Positions 27,823 to 37,161 of a DNA stretch of 64,000 nt are shown in pieces. The notes under the pieces are model-generated. The model saw only the letters and a program-made list of their open reading frames with translations, was not told where the DNA came from and did not search any database. This stretch comes from Dyella solisilvae (GTDB lineage: Bacteria; Pseudomonadota; Gammaproteobacteria; Xanthomonadales; Rhodanobacteraceae), in assembly GCF_003351225.1 (NCBI RefSeq), contig NZ_QQSY01000001.1:1212663-1276662 (forward strand), read 5' to 3'. Positions within the stretch are counted from its first letter, which is position 1; each line of letters starts with the position of its first letter. The position numbers were made by a program, and so were the translations under genes.

Positions 27823-28596
27823 TCAGTGGGCCTTAGTCGCAGGTGGTGGTGACGGCGGGGAAACGGGTGCAGCGCCCGCTACCAGTTCGTGGGCGCCAGC
27901 GGCCAGTTGGATGGTCTGCTCGGTGTCGCCGCGGCGCACCGTAAGCGGAATCGGCGCATCCCCCGATGCGCCCAGACGCCCCAGCAACTCGGCCACGTTA
28001 TGCGTCGGCTCGCCCCGGATCGCAAGGATGCGGTCGCCCTTGGCCAGGCCCCAAAGCGACTCCGGCTCCAGCGCCACCACGTCCACGCCATCCTTGCCCT
28101 TGCTGGTAACCAGATGCAGGCGGCGTCCCTCGCTACTCCAGCGCAGGCTGTTGTCGCTCTGGAATACCAGGTGGCCCGGTACAGCATTGGCCGGCCCCGG
28201 CGACGCGGCGGAAGGCGCAGCGGGCTGGTGCATGGCCACCAGCGTCCGCGCCTCACTGGCCAGCAGCATGCCGAGCTCGACGCCGGCGTGGCGCACTACC
28301 AGCGGCAGGGGCGTCTCGCCGTGGACGCGCAGCGCAGTCAGTAAGCCGGCCACATCAGTCACCGGACGACCGTCCGCCTGCACGATGGTGTCACCCTCGG
28401 TCAGGCCCCACAGGCCGGCCGGAGTGACGCCCAGCACATCCACCCCACCCCGCTTGTCGACGGCCAGGTGCAGGTATCGCCCGTCGTCATGCCAACGCAA
28501 CGTGCTGTCGGACTGGTAGACCCAATGTCCCGCCGACGCCGCCACCGGCAGCATTAGCAGCGCAGACATCAGCCATGTCCTTGTCCTTCCCTTCAT
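27823..28596 (-). CDS. Exported protein with two PDZ-like repeats
   Basis: A 257-residue protein with a signal peptide (about residues 1-22) and an internal duplication. Each unit begins GH(W/L)V(Y/F)QSD-(S/N)-LRW, has LHL then a GVDV strand, and continues into a PDZ-like core with LWGL(T/A)(E/K)GD and a loop G(R/E)P-(T/N)VA. The two units span roughly 23-108 and 139-224, joined by an Ala/Pro-rich linker, with a Pro-rich tail. PDZ folds bind C-terminal peptides, often in envelope proteases or sensors, but no protease domain is present. GGAGGG precedes the ATG at 28596. It sits between DUF885 and the regulator. Confidence 0.8.
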   Translation of the reverse strand: MKGRTRTWLMSALLMLPVAASAGHWVYQSDSTLRWHDDGRYLHLAVDKRGGVDVLGVTPAGLWGLTEGDTIVQADGRPVTDVAGLLTALRVHGETPLPLVVRHAGVELGMLLASEARTLVAMHQPAAPSAASPGPANAVPGHLVFQSDNSLRWSSEGRRLHLVTSKGKDGVDVVALEPESLWGLAKGDRILAIRGEPTHNVAELLGRLGASGDAPIPLTVRRGDTEQTIQLAAGAHELVAGAAPVSPPSPPPATKAH

Positions 28597-28643
28597 GCAT
28601 CCCTCCGCAAGGCGCGCCGCGCAATGGCGGCGCGCCCCGTTTC

Positions 28644-30446
28644 TCACGACTTCGGATGCACCGGCGCCTTGCCGGACTTCACCGCGGCGATCCAAGCGTC
28701 AGTACGCGCTTCCAGCACGTCGAGCGGCAGCGCGCCGCTGCCCAGGATCTCATCGTGGAAGGAGCGGATGTCGAACTTGTCGCCCAGCTCCTTCTTCGCG
28801 CGCTCACGCAGCTCCAGGATCTTCAGCTGGCCCATCTTGTAGGCCAGCGCCTGGCCCGGCCAGGTGATGTAGCGGTCGGTTTCCGCCTGCACATCCGGCT
28901 CGTCCTCGCTGGAATGGGCATGGAAGAAGTCCACCATCTGCTGGCGCGTCCAGCGCTTGTAGTGCACGCCGGTATCCAGCACCAGGCGGTCGGCGCGCAG
29001 CAATTCGTCGGACAGGCGGCCGTAGTCGGACAGCGGATCCTTGTAGAAGCCGATGTCCTTGCCCAGGCGCTCGGCGTACAGCGCCCAGCCCTCGATGTAG
29101 GCGTTGTAGCCGGCCTGCTGGCGGAACGGCGGCAGGTCGGGCAGCGTCTGCGCGATCGAGATCTGCATGTGATGGCCCGGCACGCCCTCGTGATAGGCGG
29201 TGGACTCGATGGTCAGGATGCTGCGGTTGGCGTAGTCACCGGTGTTGACGAACACCTTGCCCGGACGCGAGCCATCCGGCGTGCCCTGCTGGTATTCGGC
29301 GGCGGCGGCTTCCTTCTCGCGGAACGGCTCCACCGGCACCACGATCACCTGGGTCTTGGGCAGCAGGCCGAACAGCTTGGGCAGCTGCGGCTCCATGCCG
29401 GCGATATAGCCACGGTAGCGGTTGAGGATGTCCTCGCGCGAGGTCGCGCGGGTCTTGGGGTTGTCCCTCAGCGAGGCGCGGAACTTGGCCAGGTCGTCGA
29501 AGCCCTGCGACTTGGCGATCACCGTCATCTCGCCCTCGATGCGCTTGACCTCGGACAGGCCGAGCTCGTGGATGCGCGCCGGGGTCTCCTTGGTCGTGGT
29601 CATCTGCTCGACCTGGAAGCGGTAGATCGCCTCGCCATTGGGCAGCGACCACACGCCGGGCTCGGTGCGGCCCGCCGGCGCGTATTCCTTGGCGACGAAC
29701 TCGCCGAGCTTGCTGTACGCCGGGCGCACCTGCTGGTCGATCGCAGCCAGGATGGCGTCATGCAGGCGCTTCTGGTCGGCCGCGGAAACCGTCTTGGGGA
29801 AATGCTTGAGCGGCTCGGCGAACACGCTGTCCATGCCAGTCGGCTTGCCGATGCTGTCGATCTGCGTGACGACCTTCTCGAGGATGTACTTCGGCGGCAT
29901 CATGCCGTTCTTCTTGCCTTGCCGCGCCAGCTCGATGACCTGGTCGAACAGCGTCGGCACCGCCTTCAGGCGCGTCAGGTAGTCCTCGTATTCCTTGGTG
30001 TTGTCGAACGGGATGGAGCTGATGAAGCCGGCCAGGCGGATATGCGCGCCGCTCATCTGTTCCAGCGGCATCTGGTCGACCTTCAGCTCGTGCGCCTGGA
30101 TCGCCTGCTGCAGCTGGCGGACCATCAGCTGCTGGTTGAGCTTGTCATCGTCGGAGAAACCGGTGGTGTCGATCGCCTGGAAGCGGCGCAGGAAGTCCTT
30201 GTCCTTGGCGAACTCGGCCTCGGCCGCCGCCGGCGAGGCGTCGCTCCAGCGATTGTTGAAACGAAGGTCGCCCAGGATCGTGGCGAATTCGGGCTGGACC
30301 TCCAGGTTGTGCTCCCACTGCTCGGCCAGCAGCGTATTGAGCGCCTTCACGCGCGTGGCCACATCCGACGTGGCGGCATGCACCGAAGCCACCGACGCCA
30401 ACGACATCATCAATCCCGCCAGCACCATCCGCGGTCCGATCTTCAT
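28644..30446 (-). CDS. DUF885 family exported metallo-protein
   Basis: A 600-residue protein with a signal peptide (cleavage likely after VHA near residue 24) and the DUF885 core. The signature HEGVPGHHMQ (H419 to Q428) has the HExxxxHH pattern, and family members are thought to be zinc peptidases or hydrolases. It is expected in the periplasm. It lies 135 bases after the last permease gene and 47 before the PDZ-like gene, all on one strand. Whether it belongs functionally to the export system is an inference from position. Confidence 0.88.
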   Translation of the reverse strand: MKIGPRMVLAGLMMSLASVASVHAATSDVATRVKALNTLLAEQWEHNLEVQPEFATILGDLRFNNRWSDASPAAAEAEFAKDKDFLRRFQAIDTTGFSDDDKLNQQLMVRQLQQAIQAHELKVDQMPLEQMSGAHIRLAGFISSIPFDNTKEYEDYLTRLKAVPTLFDQVIELARQGKKNGMMPPKYILEKVVTQIDSIGKPTGMDSVFAEPLKHFPKTVSAADQKRLHDAILAAIDQQVRPAYSKLGEFVAKEYAPAGRTEPGVWSLPNGEAIYRFQVEQMTTTKETPARIHELGLSEVKRIEGEMTVIAKSQGFDDLAKFRASLRDNPKTRATSREDILNRYRGYIAGMEPQLPKLFGLLPKTQVIVVPVEPFREKEAAAAEYQQGTPDGSRPGKVFVNTGDYANRSILTIESTAYHEGVPGHHMQISIAQTLPDLPPFRQQAGYNAYIEGWALYAERLGKDIGFYKDPLSDYGRLSDELLRADRLVLDTGVHYKRWTRQQMVDFFHAHSSEDEPDVQAETDRYITWPGQALAYKMGQLKILELRERAKKELGDKFDIRSFHDEILGSGALPLDVLEARTDAWIAAVKSGKAPVHPKS

Positions 30447-30581
30447 GGGAACACCCCTCCATTGGAATTGCCCCTATTCTCCACCGGAAACGGGCGGGCC
30501 ACCCGTGCCGGAGCGCACGCCCCAAGTCACCAGGATCGCAAGATCCCACGCGCGCACAATCGAAATCAACGCTGCTGGCGA

Positions 30582-31805
30582 TCACACCGACCGCGTCGCC
30601 ACCACCGGCGGCACCGCCGCTGCCCGCATGGCCGGTCCCAGCACCGCGAGCTGGCCGATGGTCCACAGCAGCAGGGCGCCGACCGGGAAGTAGATCGCCG
30701 GCAGCCGCGGCAACTCGTAATGCGTCATCAGCAGCAGGTTGATGCCGTAGGCCAGCACCATGCCCAGTGCGATGCCGATGGTGGCGAGCAGGAAGTTCTC
30801 GGTCTGGAAATAGTTGAGGATGTTGCGCCGCGTGGCGCCCAGTGCGCGGCGCACGCCGATCTGCCGGCGCCGCTGCGCCACCCAGAAGCTGCCGAGGCCG
30901 ACGATGCCCAGCGAGGTCACCACCAGCAGGGCGACGCACACGCCGATCAGCAGGCCTGCCATGGCCCGGTCGTTCTGGAAGAAGTCGTAACGCAAGTCGT
31001 CGAAGCTGTGCTTCTTGAGCACCACCCGATGCGGGTTGATCTCCTTGAGCTTGGCAAGTGCTGCCGCCAGCACGCGCTCGTTGTTCTGTGGCGAGGCCGT
31101 GCGTAACACGTACTCACCACGGTACTCACGCATGGGCAGGACCAGGCTGTAGCTCCTGGCGTTGTCGTCCCAGATCGACGGGCGAACCAGCTCCTTCACC
31201 ACGCCCACCACGGTTATCGGGAAATCGGCCAGATAAAACTGTTTGCCCAACGCCGACTGTCCCGGCCACATCCGCTGCGCCATGCTCTCGGTAATCACCA
31301 CGGCATGCGGCAAGGACTTCATGTCCTTGGCCGCCGCCGCCCGCACGACGTCATCGAAATCCACGAATTCGTCCGACTGCAGATCGCGGCCAGCCACCAG
31401 CTGCGCCCCGAACGCCCGGCGCAGGTTTTCGCCCGAATACAAGGTGGCGTTGAGCGTGGGCTGGTTCTGCTTGAGGTCGAGCTTGATGCCGCTGTTGGAG
31501 GAGGAGCGACCGAACGGCACCTCGTTCACCGAGGCGACATCCACCACGCCGGGGATTTGCCGCAACGCGGCGAGGTCTTCCAGCATCCGCGCCTTCTGGT
31601 CCTTGGTTACGCCGATGTCCGCCAGTTCGATGTGCAGCAGGCGGTGTTCGTCCACGCCGCTCTGCATGTTCATGCGATCGAGGCGCTGGTTGATGATGAA
31701 CACCGCGTTGCACACGATGGCGCAGGTCAGCGCAATCTCGATGATCACCAGGAACGCGGTGATCTTGTGGCGGCGCAGGGTCGAAAGAATGGGCAGGATG
31801 TCCAT
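30582..31805 (-). CDS. FtsX/MacB-type permease, A-type, pair 1
   Basis: A 407-residue inner-membrane permease: one N-terminal helix (about 17-38), a large MacB-type periplasmic domain (about 40-285), then three helices with the FtsX-domain motif RRRQIGVRRALGATRRNIL and a C-terminal P-VVATRSV. It lacks its own ATPase domain. Compared with the A-type proteins of pairs 2 and 3 it has a diverged periplasmic domain and Trp/Ala substitutions in the last helix. It is 17 bases downstream of its B partner. Confidence 0.9.
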   Translation of the reverse strand: MDILPILSTLRRHKITAFLVIIEIALTCAIVCNAVFIINQRLDRMNMQSGVDEHRLLHIELADIGVTKDQKARMLEDLAALRQIPGVVDVASVNEVPFGRSSSNSGIKLDLKQNQPTLNATLYSGENLRRAFGAQLVAGRDLQSDEFVDFDDVVRAAAAKDMKSLPHAVVITESMAQRMWPGQSALGKQFYLADFPITVVGVVKELVRPSIWDDNARSYSLVLPMREYRGEYVLRTASPQNNERVLAAALAKLKEINPHRVVLKKHSFDDLRYDFFQNDRAMAGLLIGVCVALLVVTSLGIVGLGSFWVAQRRRQIGVRRALGATRRNILNYFQTENFLLATIGIALGMVLAYGINLLLMTHYELPRLPAIYFPVGALLLWTIGQLAVLGPAMRAAAVPPVVATRSV

Positions 31806-31822
31806 GATTCAGGTCCTCTTCC

Positions 31823-33127
31823 TCACTGGCTCTTCAGTTGCAGCGCCGGGGCGATCTGGCAGGCGCGCCATGCCGGCAGCAGGCCTGCCAGCAGCGTGGC
31901 GCCGATGGCGAGCACGAACGTGGCCAGCAGCATTGTCGGGTCCAGGTGCGCCAGCGATGCATAGTCGGACGGTTGTCGCCGCACCAGCCACAGGCCACCG
32001 AAGGCCAGCAGCAGGCCACCCAGGCCGCCGGCGAGACCGATCACCGCCGACTCGACCATCAGCTGGGCGAACACTTCCCGCTTGGACGCGCCCAGCGCGC
32101 GGCGCACGCCAAGTTCACCGGCGCGACGCAGGAATTTCGCCAGCATGAGGCCGATCGTGTTGACCAGGCACACCAGCAGGAAGCCGAACGCCAGCCAGGT
32201 CTGCAGGCGCACGTCGCCCGGCACCACCTTGTTGATGTCCATCCACTCCATCAGGCCCGGCAGGCCAACCTTCACCGGTCGCGCGAAGCGGCCGAGCGCT
32301 TTTTGCTCCTGCGAGTAATGCGTGAGGAATTCCCGGTAGGCCGCCACCTTGTCCGGGCTGTCCAGCTGCACCCAGAACTGCAGCCACACGCAGGGTTCGG
32401 TCTCGGCGTGCTCCTCGTCGCCGCCGCCGGTGCCCCAGCAGTCGGTCGAACCGTCGTGGTCAAGATGCGCGTCGCGCGAGGCGCCCAGCGGCACGAACAC
32501 GTCCTCGGAGTTCGAATAGCGCCCCGTGTTCACGTCGTAGAAGTGCGGATTGGGTCGCCAGCTGTCCAGCACGCCGATCACGCGGAAGGCGGTGTCCTTC
32601 ATGCGCAACGTCTGGCCGGTGCTGTCCTTGCCACCGAACAATTTGTCGTTCAGCGAACGCGTGATGACCACCACGCGCGCCCGGCTCTCATCATCCGACG
32701 GGTTCCAGCCATGCCCGTAGAGGAACGGCACCCTGAACATCGGAAAGAAGTCGCTCGTGGTGTAGCGCGCATCGCTGTAGAAGGGTTCGATGCCCGACTG
32801 CGCCGGCTGTATCGGCACCGCGCCGCCAGTCATCAGTGCCTGCCGGTCCGCGCGCCTGGCGTGCAGCAGGTTCATGCCGTCGATCCAGGTCACCTGTTCG
32901 GGCAGCGGCTTGGACGCGTCGTAGCCGTCCATATCGCGGGGATCGACCTGCGGGTAGAACAGCGAGCCGCTCACCCCGGGCAGAGGATCGCCGGACAACA
33001 CATGCAGCACCGTGAGCGTCGTCATGCTGGCGCCGATGCCCAACGCGATGGCGACCACCATCAGCGCCGTGAGCACCTTGTTGCGCATGAGGCTGCGCAT
33101 CGCCAAATCCAGGTAATAGCGGAACAT
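31823..33127 (-). CDS. FtsX/MacB-type permease, B-type, pair 1
   Basis: A 434-residue permease with the same topology as the A-type but a distinct sequence: N-terminus MFRYYLDLAMRSLMRNKVLT, a longer periplasmic domain (about 42-310) with an EPCVWLQFW segment, the FtsX motif AGELGVRRALGASKREVFA and the C-terminus CQIAPALQLKSQ. It is the most diverged of the three B-type proteins, lacking the GRF(H/N)WAPN segment that pairs 2 and 3 share. It starts 30 bases after pair 2. Confidence 0.9.
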   Translation of the reverse strand: MFRYYLDLAMRSLMRNKVLTALMVVAIALGIGASMTTLTVLHVLSGDPLPGVSGSLFYPQVDPRDMDGYDASKPLPEQVTWIDGMNLLHARRADRQALMTGGAVPIQPAQSGIEPFYSDARYTTSDFFPMFRVPFLYGHGWNPSDDESRARVVVITRSLNDKLFGGKDSTGQTLRMKDTAFRVIGVLDSWRPNPHFYDVNTGRYSNSEDVFVPLGASRDAHLDHDGSTDCWGTGGGDEEHAETEPCVWLQFWVQLDSPDKVAAYREFLTHYSQEQKALGRFARPVKVGLPGLMEWMDINKVVPGDVRLQTWLAFGFLLVCLVNTIGLMLAKFLRRAGELGVRRALGASKREVFAQLMVESAVIGLAGGLGGLLLAFGGLWLVRRQPSDYASLAHLDPTMLLATFVLAIGATLLAGLLPAWRACQIAPALQLKSQ

Positions 33128-33157
33128 CGATCCCCTCCTAGTCCTTGTTCCACACGG

Positions 33158-34387
33158 TCACACCGACCGCGTGGCCTCCACCGGCGACACGCGGGAGGCG
33201 CGCATCGCCGGCGCCAGCACCGCACCCTGCCCCAGCAACAGCAGGATCACCACGCCCATCAACAGGTACACCAGCGAGAGCCGGTGCAGCTCGAATCGCG
33301 TCACCAGCCAGAGGTTGATCGCCACCGCCAACAGCACGCCGAACAGCGCGCCGCCGCAGCTGATCAACAGGTTCTCGGTGAGGAAGTACTCCAGGATGTC
33401 CTGCCGGGTGGCGCCCAGCGCGCGGCGCACGCCAATCTGCTTGCGCCGCTGGCCCACCCAGAAACTGGTCAGGCCCACGATGCCGGCCGCGGTGATGGCC
33501 AGCAGGGTCACGCAGATCAGGCCCATCAGGATCGCCATGCCGCGATCCCGCTCGTAGGCCTTTGCACGCACTTCCTTGAAGCTGAGCACGCCATCCTCGT
33601 CGTTGATCACGCGACGCGGGTTGTGCGCGAACAGGGCCTTGGGCGCGGCGCGCATGGCGGCATCGAGCTGGCCTGGCTGCGTGCGCACGATGTAGAAGAC
33701 ACCGAGCGAGATGGCCAGGCGCTTGGGCACGATCACCGAGCGATAGGCAAACGACTGGGCCCAGCGATCCACGCTCTGCGCCTGCAGCAGATCCACCACG
33801 CCGACGATGGTGGTCGGCCCGCCCACCAGATAGATGGTCTTGCCCACCGCGTCGCCTGCGGGGAACAATTTGTCCGCCAACGCCTTGGTCACCATCACCA
33901 CCGGCGGGCCGAGGCGGTCGCGCACGTTCATGGGCGTGATCTCCTCTGCGCGGAAATTGCGCCCGGCGATCAGCTTCAGACCCAGGGTATCGATGAACCG
34001 CTCATCGGCGAAGTAGATGGTGGCGCCGGTGGTGTCCTGCACCTGGTCAGCCGTCAGCTTGACGCCGTCGTCCCAGCCGCCGCCACGCAGCGGGTAGGAA
34101 TTGCTCAGCGTCACGTCCTGCACGCCAGGCAGCGCGCGCAGCACGCCAAGGTCCTCGCGCATCTTGGCGTCCAGTTGTTCGGGGGTGGAGGCGCCCACCC
34201 ACTCGTTCTGGATCACGAAGATGTTGGGCTCGTCCAGCCCGCTGGGCTCGGCCAGATGCGCCAGTCGCTGCTGGATGATGAACAGCGCATTGCACACGAT
34301 GGCAAGCGTGAGCGCGATCTGCATCGCGATCAGGAAGGTGCCCGCCTTGTGGCGGCGCAGCGCGGAAAGAATCGGCTTGATCTGCAC
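33158..34387 (-). CDS. FtsX/MacB-type permease, A-type, pair 2
   Basis: A 409-residue permease. Its N-terminus (QIKPILSALRRHKAGTFLIA) and the last 100 residues (RKQIGVRRALGATRQDILEY to SRVSPVEATRSV) are nearly the same as in the A-type of pair 3, whereas the periplasmic domain (about 40-290) has changed more. This points to duplication followed by change in the substrate-facing part. No ATPase domain. It lies 15 bases after its B partner. Confidence 0.91.
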   Translation of the reverse strand: MQIKPILSALRRHKAGTFLIAMQIALTLAIVCNALFIIQQRLAHLAEPSGLDEPNIFVIQNEWVGASTPEQLDAKMREDLGVLRALPGVQDVTLSNSYPLRGGGWDDGVKLTADQVQDTTGATIYFADERFIDTLGLKLIAGRNFRAEEITPMNVRDRLGPPVVMVTKALADKLFPAGDAVGKTIYLVGGPTTIVGVVDLLQAQSVDRWAQSFAYRSVIVPKRLAISLGVFYIVRTQPGQLDAAMRAAPKALFAHNPRRVINDEDGVLSFKEVRAKAYERDRGMAILMGLICVTLLAITAAGIVGLTSFWVGQRRKQIGVRRALGATRQDILEYFLTENLLISCGGALFGVLLAVAINLWLVTRFELHRLSLVYLLMGVVILLLLGQGAVLAPAMRASRVSPVEATRSV

Positions 34388-34402
34388 GGTTCGCGCCTCC
34401 CC

Positions 34403-35725
34403 TCAGTTGGATTTGAGCTGCCAGGCAGGCTGCACTTGCGCCGCCCGCCAGGTGGGATAGAAAGCCGCCAGCACCGTCGCCGTCACCGCCAGCAACAAAG
34501 TCAGCAACACCAACGCGAAGTCCAGGTGGGCCAGCTTGGCGATCTGCGGCTCGAACACCAGGCCGATACCGAGCATCCCGAGAGCGGTAAGCACCAGGCC
34601 GAGCAAACCGCCGGCCAGGCCGACCATGCCGGCCTCGGCCAGGAACTGGCGGTAGATGTCGGCGCGGGAAGCGCCCAGGGCGCGACGTACGCCGATCTCA
34701 GGCGCACGCCTCATGAACTTGGCCAGCAGCAGGCCGATCGTGTTGACCAGGCAGATCACCAGGAAGCCCAGCGCGAGCGACAGCGAAATGCGACTCTCCG
34801 GCGGCACCGCGTGCTCACTGTCCAGCCATGCCGGCACATCGCGCAGCCGGTTGTTGGGCGCCCAGTTGAATCGACCCGCACGACGCTGCTCCTGCGCGTA
34901 CCCGTCGAGGAACTGGCGATAGGCCTGTACCTGTTCCGGCGTATCCAGTTCCACCCACGGACTGATCCATACGCATTCGCCGCGCAGCCAGCTGTCCCAG
35001 TCCTCGCCACGCTTGCCATCCATGCCGCAGTTGTTGTTCCCGTAGGAATCGATCTTCTGCGCCACCGCGTGGGTGAACGGGATGTACACCTGCGATGGCA
35101 TGGCGTAGGCGTTGCCGCTGAACATGTCGAAGAAGCGCGGCTTGGGATCCCAGTTCTCGGTCACGCCCACGATGCGATACTGGCGATCGTCCAGGTTGAT
35201 GCGTCGCCCCACGCTGTTCTCTCCGCCAAACAGTTTCTTGTTCAGCGAGCGACTGATCACCACCACTGCATCACGCGCGTCGTCCTCCTCGGCGCCCCAG
35301 CCGCTGCCGTACTGGAAAGGCACGTCGAACATGGTGAAAAAGTCGCCATAAGTGGCGTAGCCCAGCGCCTTGAACGGCATCTTGTGCGGGTCATCGGGCA
35401 TCACAGACAAGCCCACCTGGAACAGCAGTGTCTGCCGGGGCGCCTTGTGGGCGCGCATCAGCGCCATGGCGTCGGTGTAATTGAGCGCATCCGGCGGCTC
35501 GCCGTGGTGGTTGTACTGCGGTCCGCGATTGTCGATCTGTGGCGCAAACAACTGTGCGGACTTCTCAGGGATCGGGTCGCCCGACACGGCGCGAAACACC
35601 GCGTAGGTCACCATCGACGCCGCCACGCCGACCCCGATCGACATGATCATCAACGTGGTCAGCAGCGGATTGCGCCGCAGGCTGGCCACGCCGAGTCGCA
35701 GGTTATGGACAAACATGCCGCTCAT
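34403..35725 (-). CDS. FtsX/MacB-type permease, B-type, pair 2
   Basis: A 440-residue permease with N-terminal helix, large periplasmic domain and three C-terminal helices. FtsX motif PEIGVRRALGASRADIYRQF; end VQPAWQLKSN, shared exactly with pair 3. Periplasmic markers include WDSWLRGECVWISPWVEL and AGRFNWAPNNRL, which have close counterparts in pair 3. It is separated from pair 3 by 190 bases that contain a REP-type inverted pair. Confidence 0.91.
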   Translation of the reverse strand: MSGMFVHNLRLGVASLRRNPLLTTLMIMSIGVGVAASMVTYAVFRAVSGDPIPEKSAQLFAPQIDNRGPQYNHHGEPPDALNYTDAMALMRAHKAPRQTLLFQVGLSVMPDDPHKMPFKALGYATYGDFFTMFDVPFQYGSGWGAEEDDARDAVVVISRSLNKKLFGGENSVGRRINLDDRQYRIVGVTENWDPKPRFFDMFSGNAYAMPSQVYIPFTHAVAQKIDSYGNNNCGMDGKRGEDWDSWLRGECVWISPWVELDTPEQVQAYRQFLDGYAQEQRRAGRFNWAPNNRLRDVPAWLDSEHAVPPESRISLSLALGFLVICLVNTIGLLLAKFMRRAPEIGVRRALGASRADIYRQFLAEAGMVGLAGGLLGLVLTALGMLGIGLVFEPQIAKLAHLDFALVLLTLLLAVTATVLAAFYPTWRAAQVQPAWQLKSN

Positions 35726-35790
35726 GAAATCCTCGTATCGCTCAGGGCATCCGACCCCATGGAAACTTCCAGACCCAGACTTCTCAGCTC

Positions 35791-35875
35791 GTCATCCCAG
35801 CGAAGGCTGCGACCCAGTGACGTTGCCTTCTCTGGCGCAAAAGTCACTGAACTCCCGCCCACGCGGGAATGACGG
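35791..35875. repeat. REP-like inverted pair inside the permease operon
   Basis: A GTCATCCCAGCGAAGGCTGC unit (35791-35821) faces a second unit ending in CACGCGGGAATGACGG (35842-35875). It occupies the only long gap between permease pairs. Such pairs can stabilise upstream mRNA or reduce downstream expression, so it could set the dosage of pairs 1 and 2 relative to pair 3. Confidence 0.75.
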
Positions 35876-35915
35876 GCAATGCGGGGGCTTCCCTGCGCCA
35901 CTGCATCGCCACGCC

Positions 35916-37151
35916 TCACACCGACCGCGTCGCCTCGACCGGTGACACGCGCGAGGCGCGCATCGCCGGCGCCAGCACCGCGCCCTGCCCCAGCAGCAGC
36001 AGGGCCAGCACGCCCGCCAGCACATACATCAGCGACAGCCTGGCCATCTCGAACTGCGTGACCAGCCAAAGGTTCATGCCCATCGCCAGCGCCGCGCCGA
36101 CCACCACGCCACCGATGCCGATCAGCAGGTTCTCGGTAAGGAAGTAGCTGAGGATGTCGCGCCGGGTGGCGCCCAGCGCACGCCGCACGCCGATCTGCTT
36201 GCGACGCTGGCCCACCCAGAAGCTGGTGAGGCCAACGATGCCTGCCGCCGTGATGGCCAGCAGCACCAGGCACACCACGCCCATCAGGATGGCCATGCCG
36301 CGATCGGCCTTGTACGCATGCTCGCGAACCGCAGCGAACGTGCGCACGCCGCGTTCCGGCGGTATCACCCGCATGCGGTTGGCCTGGTACAGCGCCGCCG
36401 GCGCCGACTTCATCAACGCTTCAAGCTGACCCGGTTTGCTGCGTACCAGGAAGTTCGTGTAGTTGCCGCTGAGGCGGACCGGCTCGATGATCGAGTTTTC
36501 GTAGAAGGTGTCGGACCAGGAACCGTTCCACGGCACCTCCAGGCGCTCGACGATGCCGATGATCGTGCTGGGCTTCTTGGTGTCGCCGATGTAGATCGGC
36601 TTGCCCAGCGCGTGCCCATCCGTGAACAGTTTGTCCGCCAGCGCCTTGCTGACGATTACGACCGCGGGATCGCCCACTTCCTTCGGATCGGCCTCGCCGA
36701 TTTCATCCGCCTGGAAATTGCGCCCGGCGATCAGGTGCGTGCCCATGGTCGGCAGCGTGTGCTCGTCGCTGAAATACAGCGTCGTATGCGCCTTGGGCTT
36801 CTTGTCCTCGGCGCCCACGCGCACGCCGGTCGACCAGCCGCCACCACGCAACGGATAGGAGTTGATCGACACGGCGTCCGCCACACCAGGCAATTGCCTC
36901 AATGCGACGAGATCGCCACGCATCATGGCGGCGGTGTCCTTGTCGTCCGCGCCGACGTAGCGGTTGCCGATCGCCATCAGGTTGCCTTCATCCAACCCGG
37001 TGGGTCGTGAGATGCGGTCGAGTCGCTCGTGGATGATGAACAGCGCGTTGCACACGATCGCCAGCGTCAGGGCGATCTGCAAGGCGATGAGGATGGTGCC
37101 CGCCTTGTGGCGTTTGAGGGCGGCGAGTATCGGCTTGATCTGCAGCATCAT
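35916..37151 (-). CDS. FtsX/MacB-type permease, A-type, pair 3
   Basis: A 411-residue permease, the closest relative of the A-type protein in pair 2. N-terminus LQIKPILAALKRHKAGTILI, periplasmic domain about 42-290, FtsX motif RKQIGVRRALGATRRDILSY, end SRVSPVEATRSV. Two adjacent ATG codons (37151 and 37148) could both start it; GAGG lies 8 bases before the first. It lies 10 bases after its B partner. Confidence 0.91.
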   Translation of the reverse strand: MMLQIKPILAALKRHKAGTILIALQIALTLAIVCNALFIIHERLDRISRPTGLDEGNLMAIGNRYVGADDKDTAAMMRGDLVALRQLPGVADAVSINSYPLRGGGWSTGVRVGAEDKKPKAHTTLYFSDEHTLPTMGTHLIAGRNFQADEIGEADPKEVGDPAVVIVSKALADKLFTDGHALGKPIYIGDTKKPSTIIGIVERLEVPWNGSWSDTFYENSIIEPVRLSGNYTNFLVRSKPGQLEALMKSAPAALYQANRMRVIPPERGVRTFAAVREHAYKADRGMAILMGVVCLVLLAITAAGIVGLTSFWVGQRRKQIGVRRALGATRRDILSYFLTENLLIGIGGVVVGAALAMGMNLWLVTQFEMARLSLMYVLAGVLALLLLGQGAVLAPAMRASRVSPVEATRSV

Positions 37152-37161
37152 GGTCGTCGCC

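Noticed and set aside
31838..35872. A 1344-codon open frame on the forward strand across the permease genes
   Set aside because: It is antisense to three and a half well-supported permeases, its translation is rich in His, Gln and Arg with no domain, and long antisense frames are expected at this GC content.
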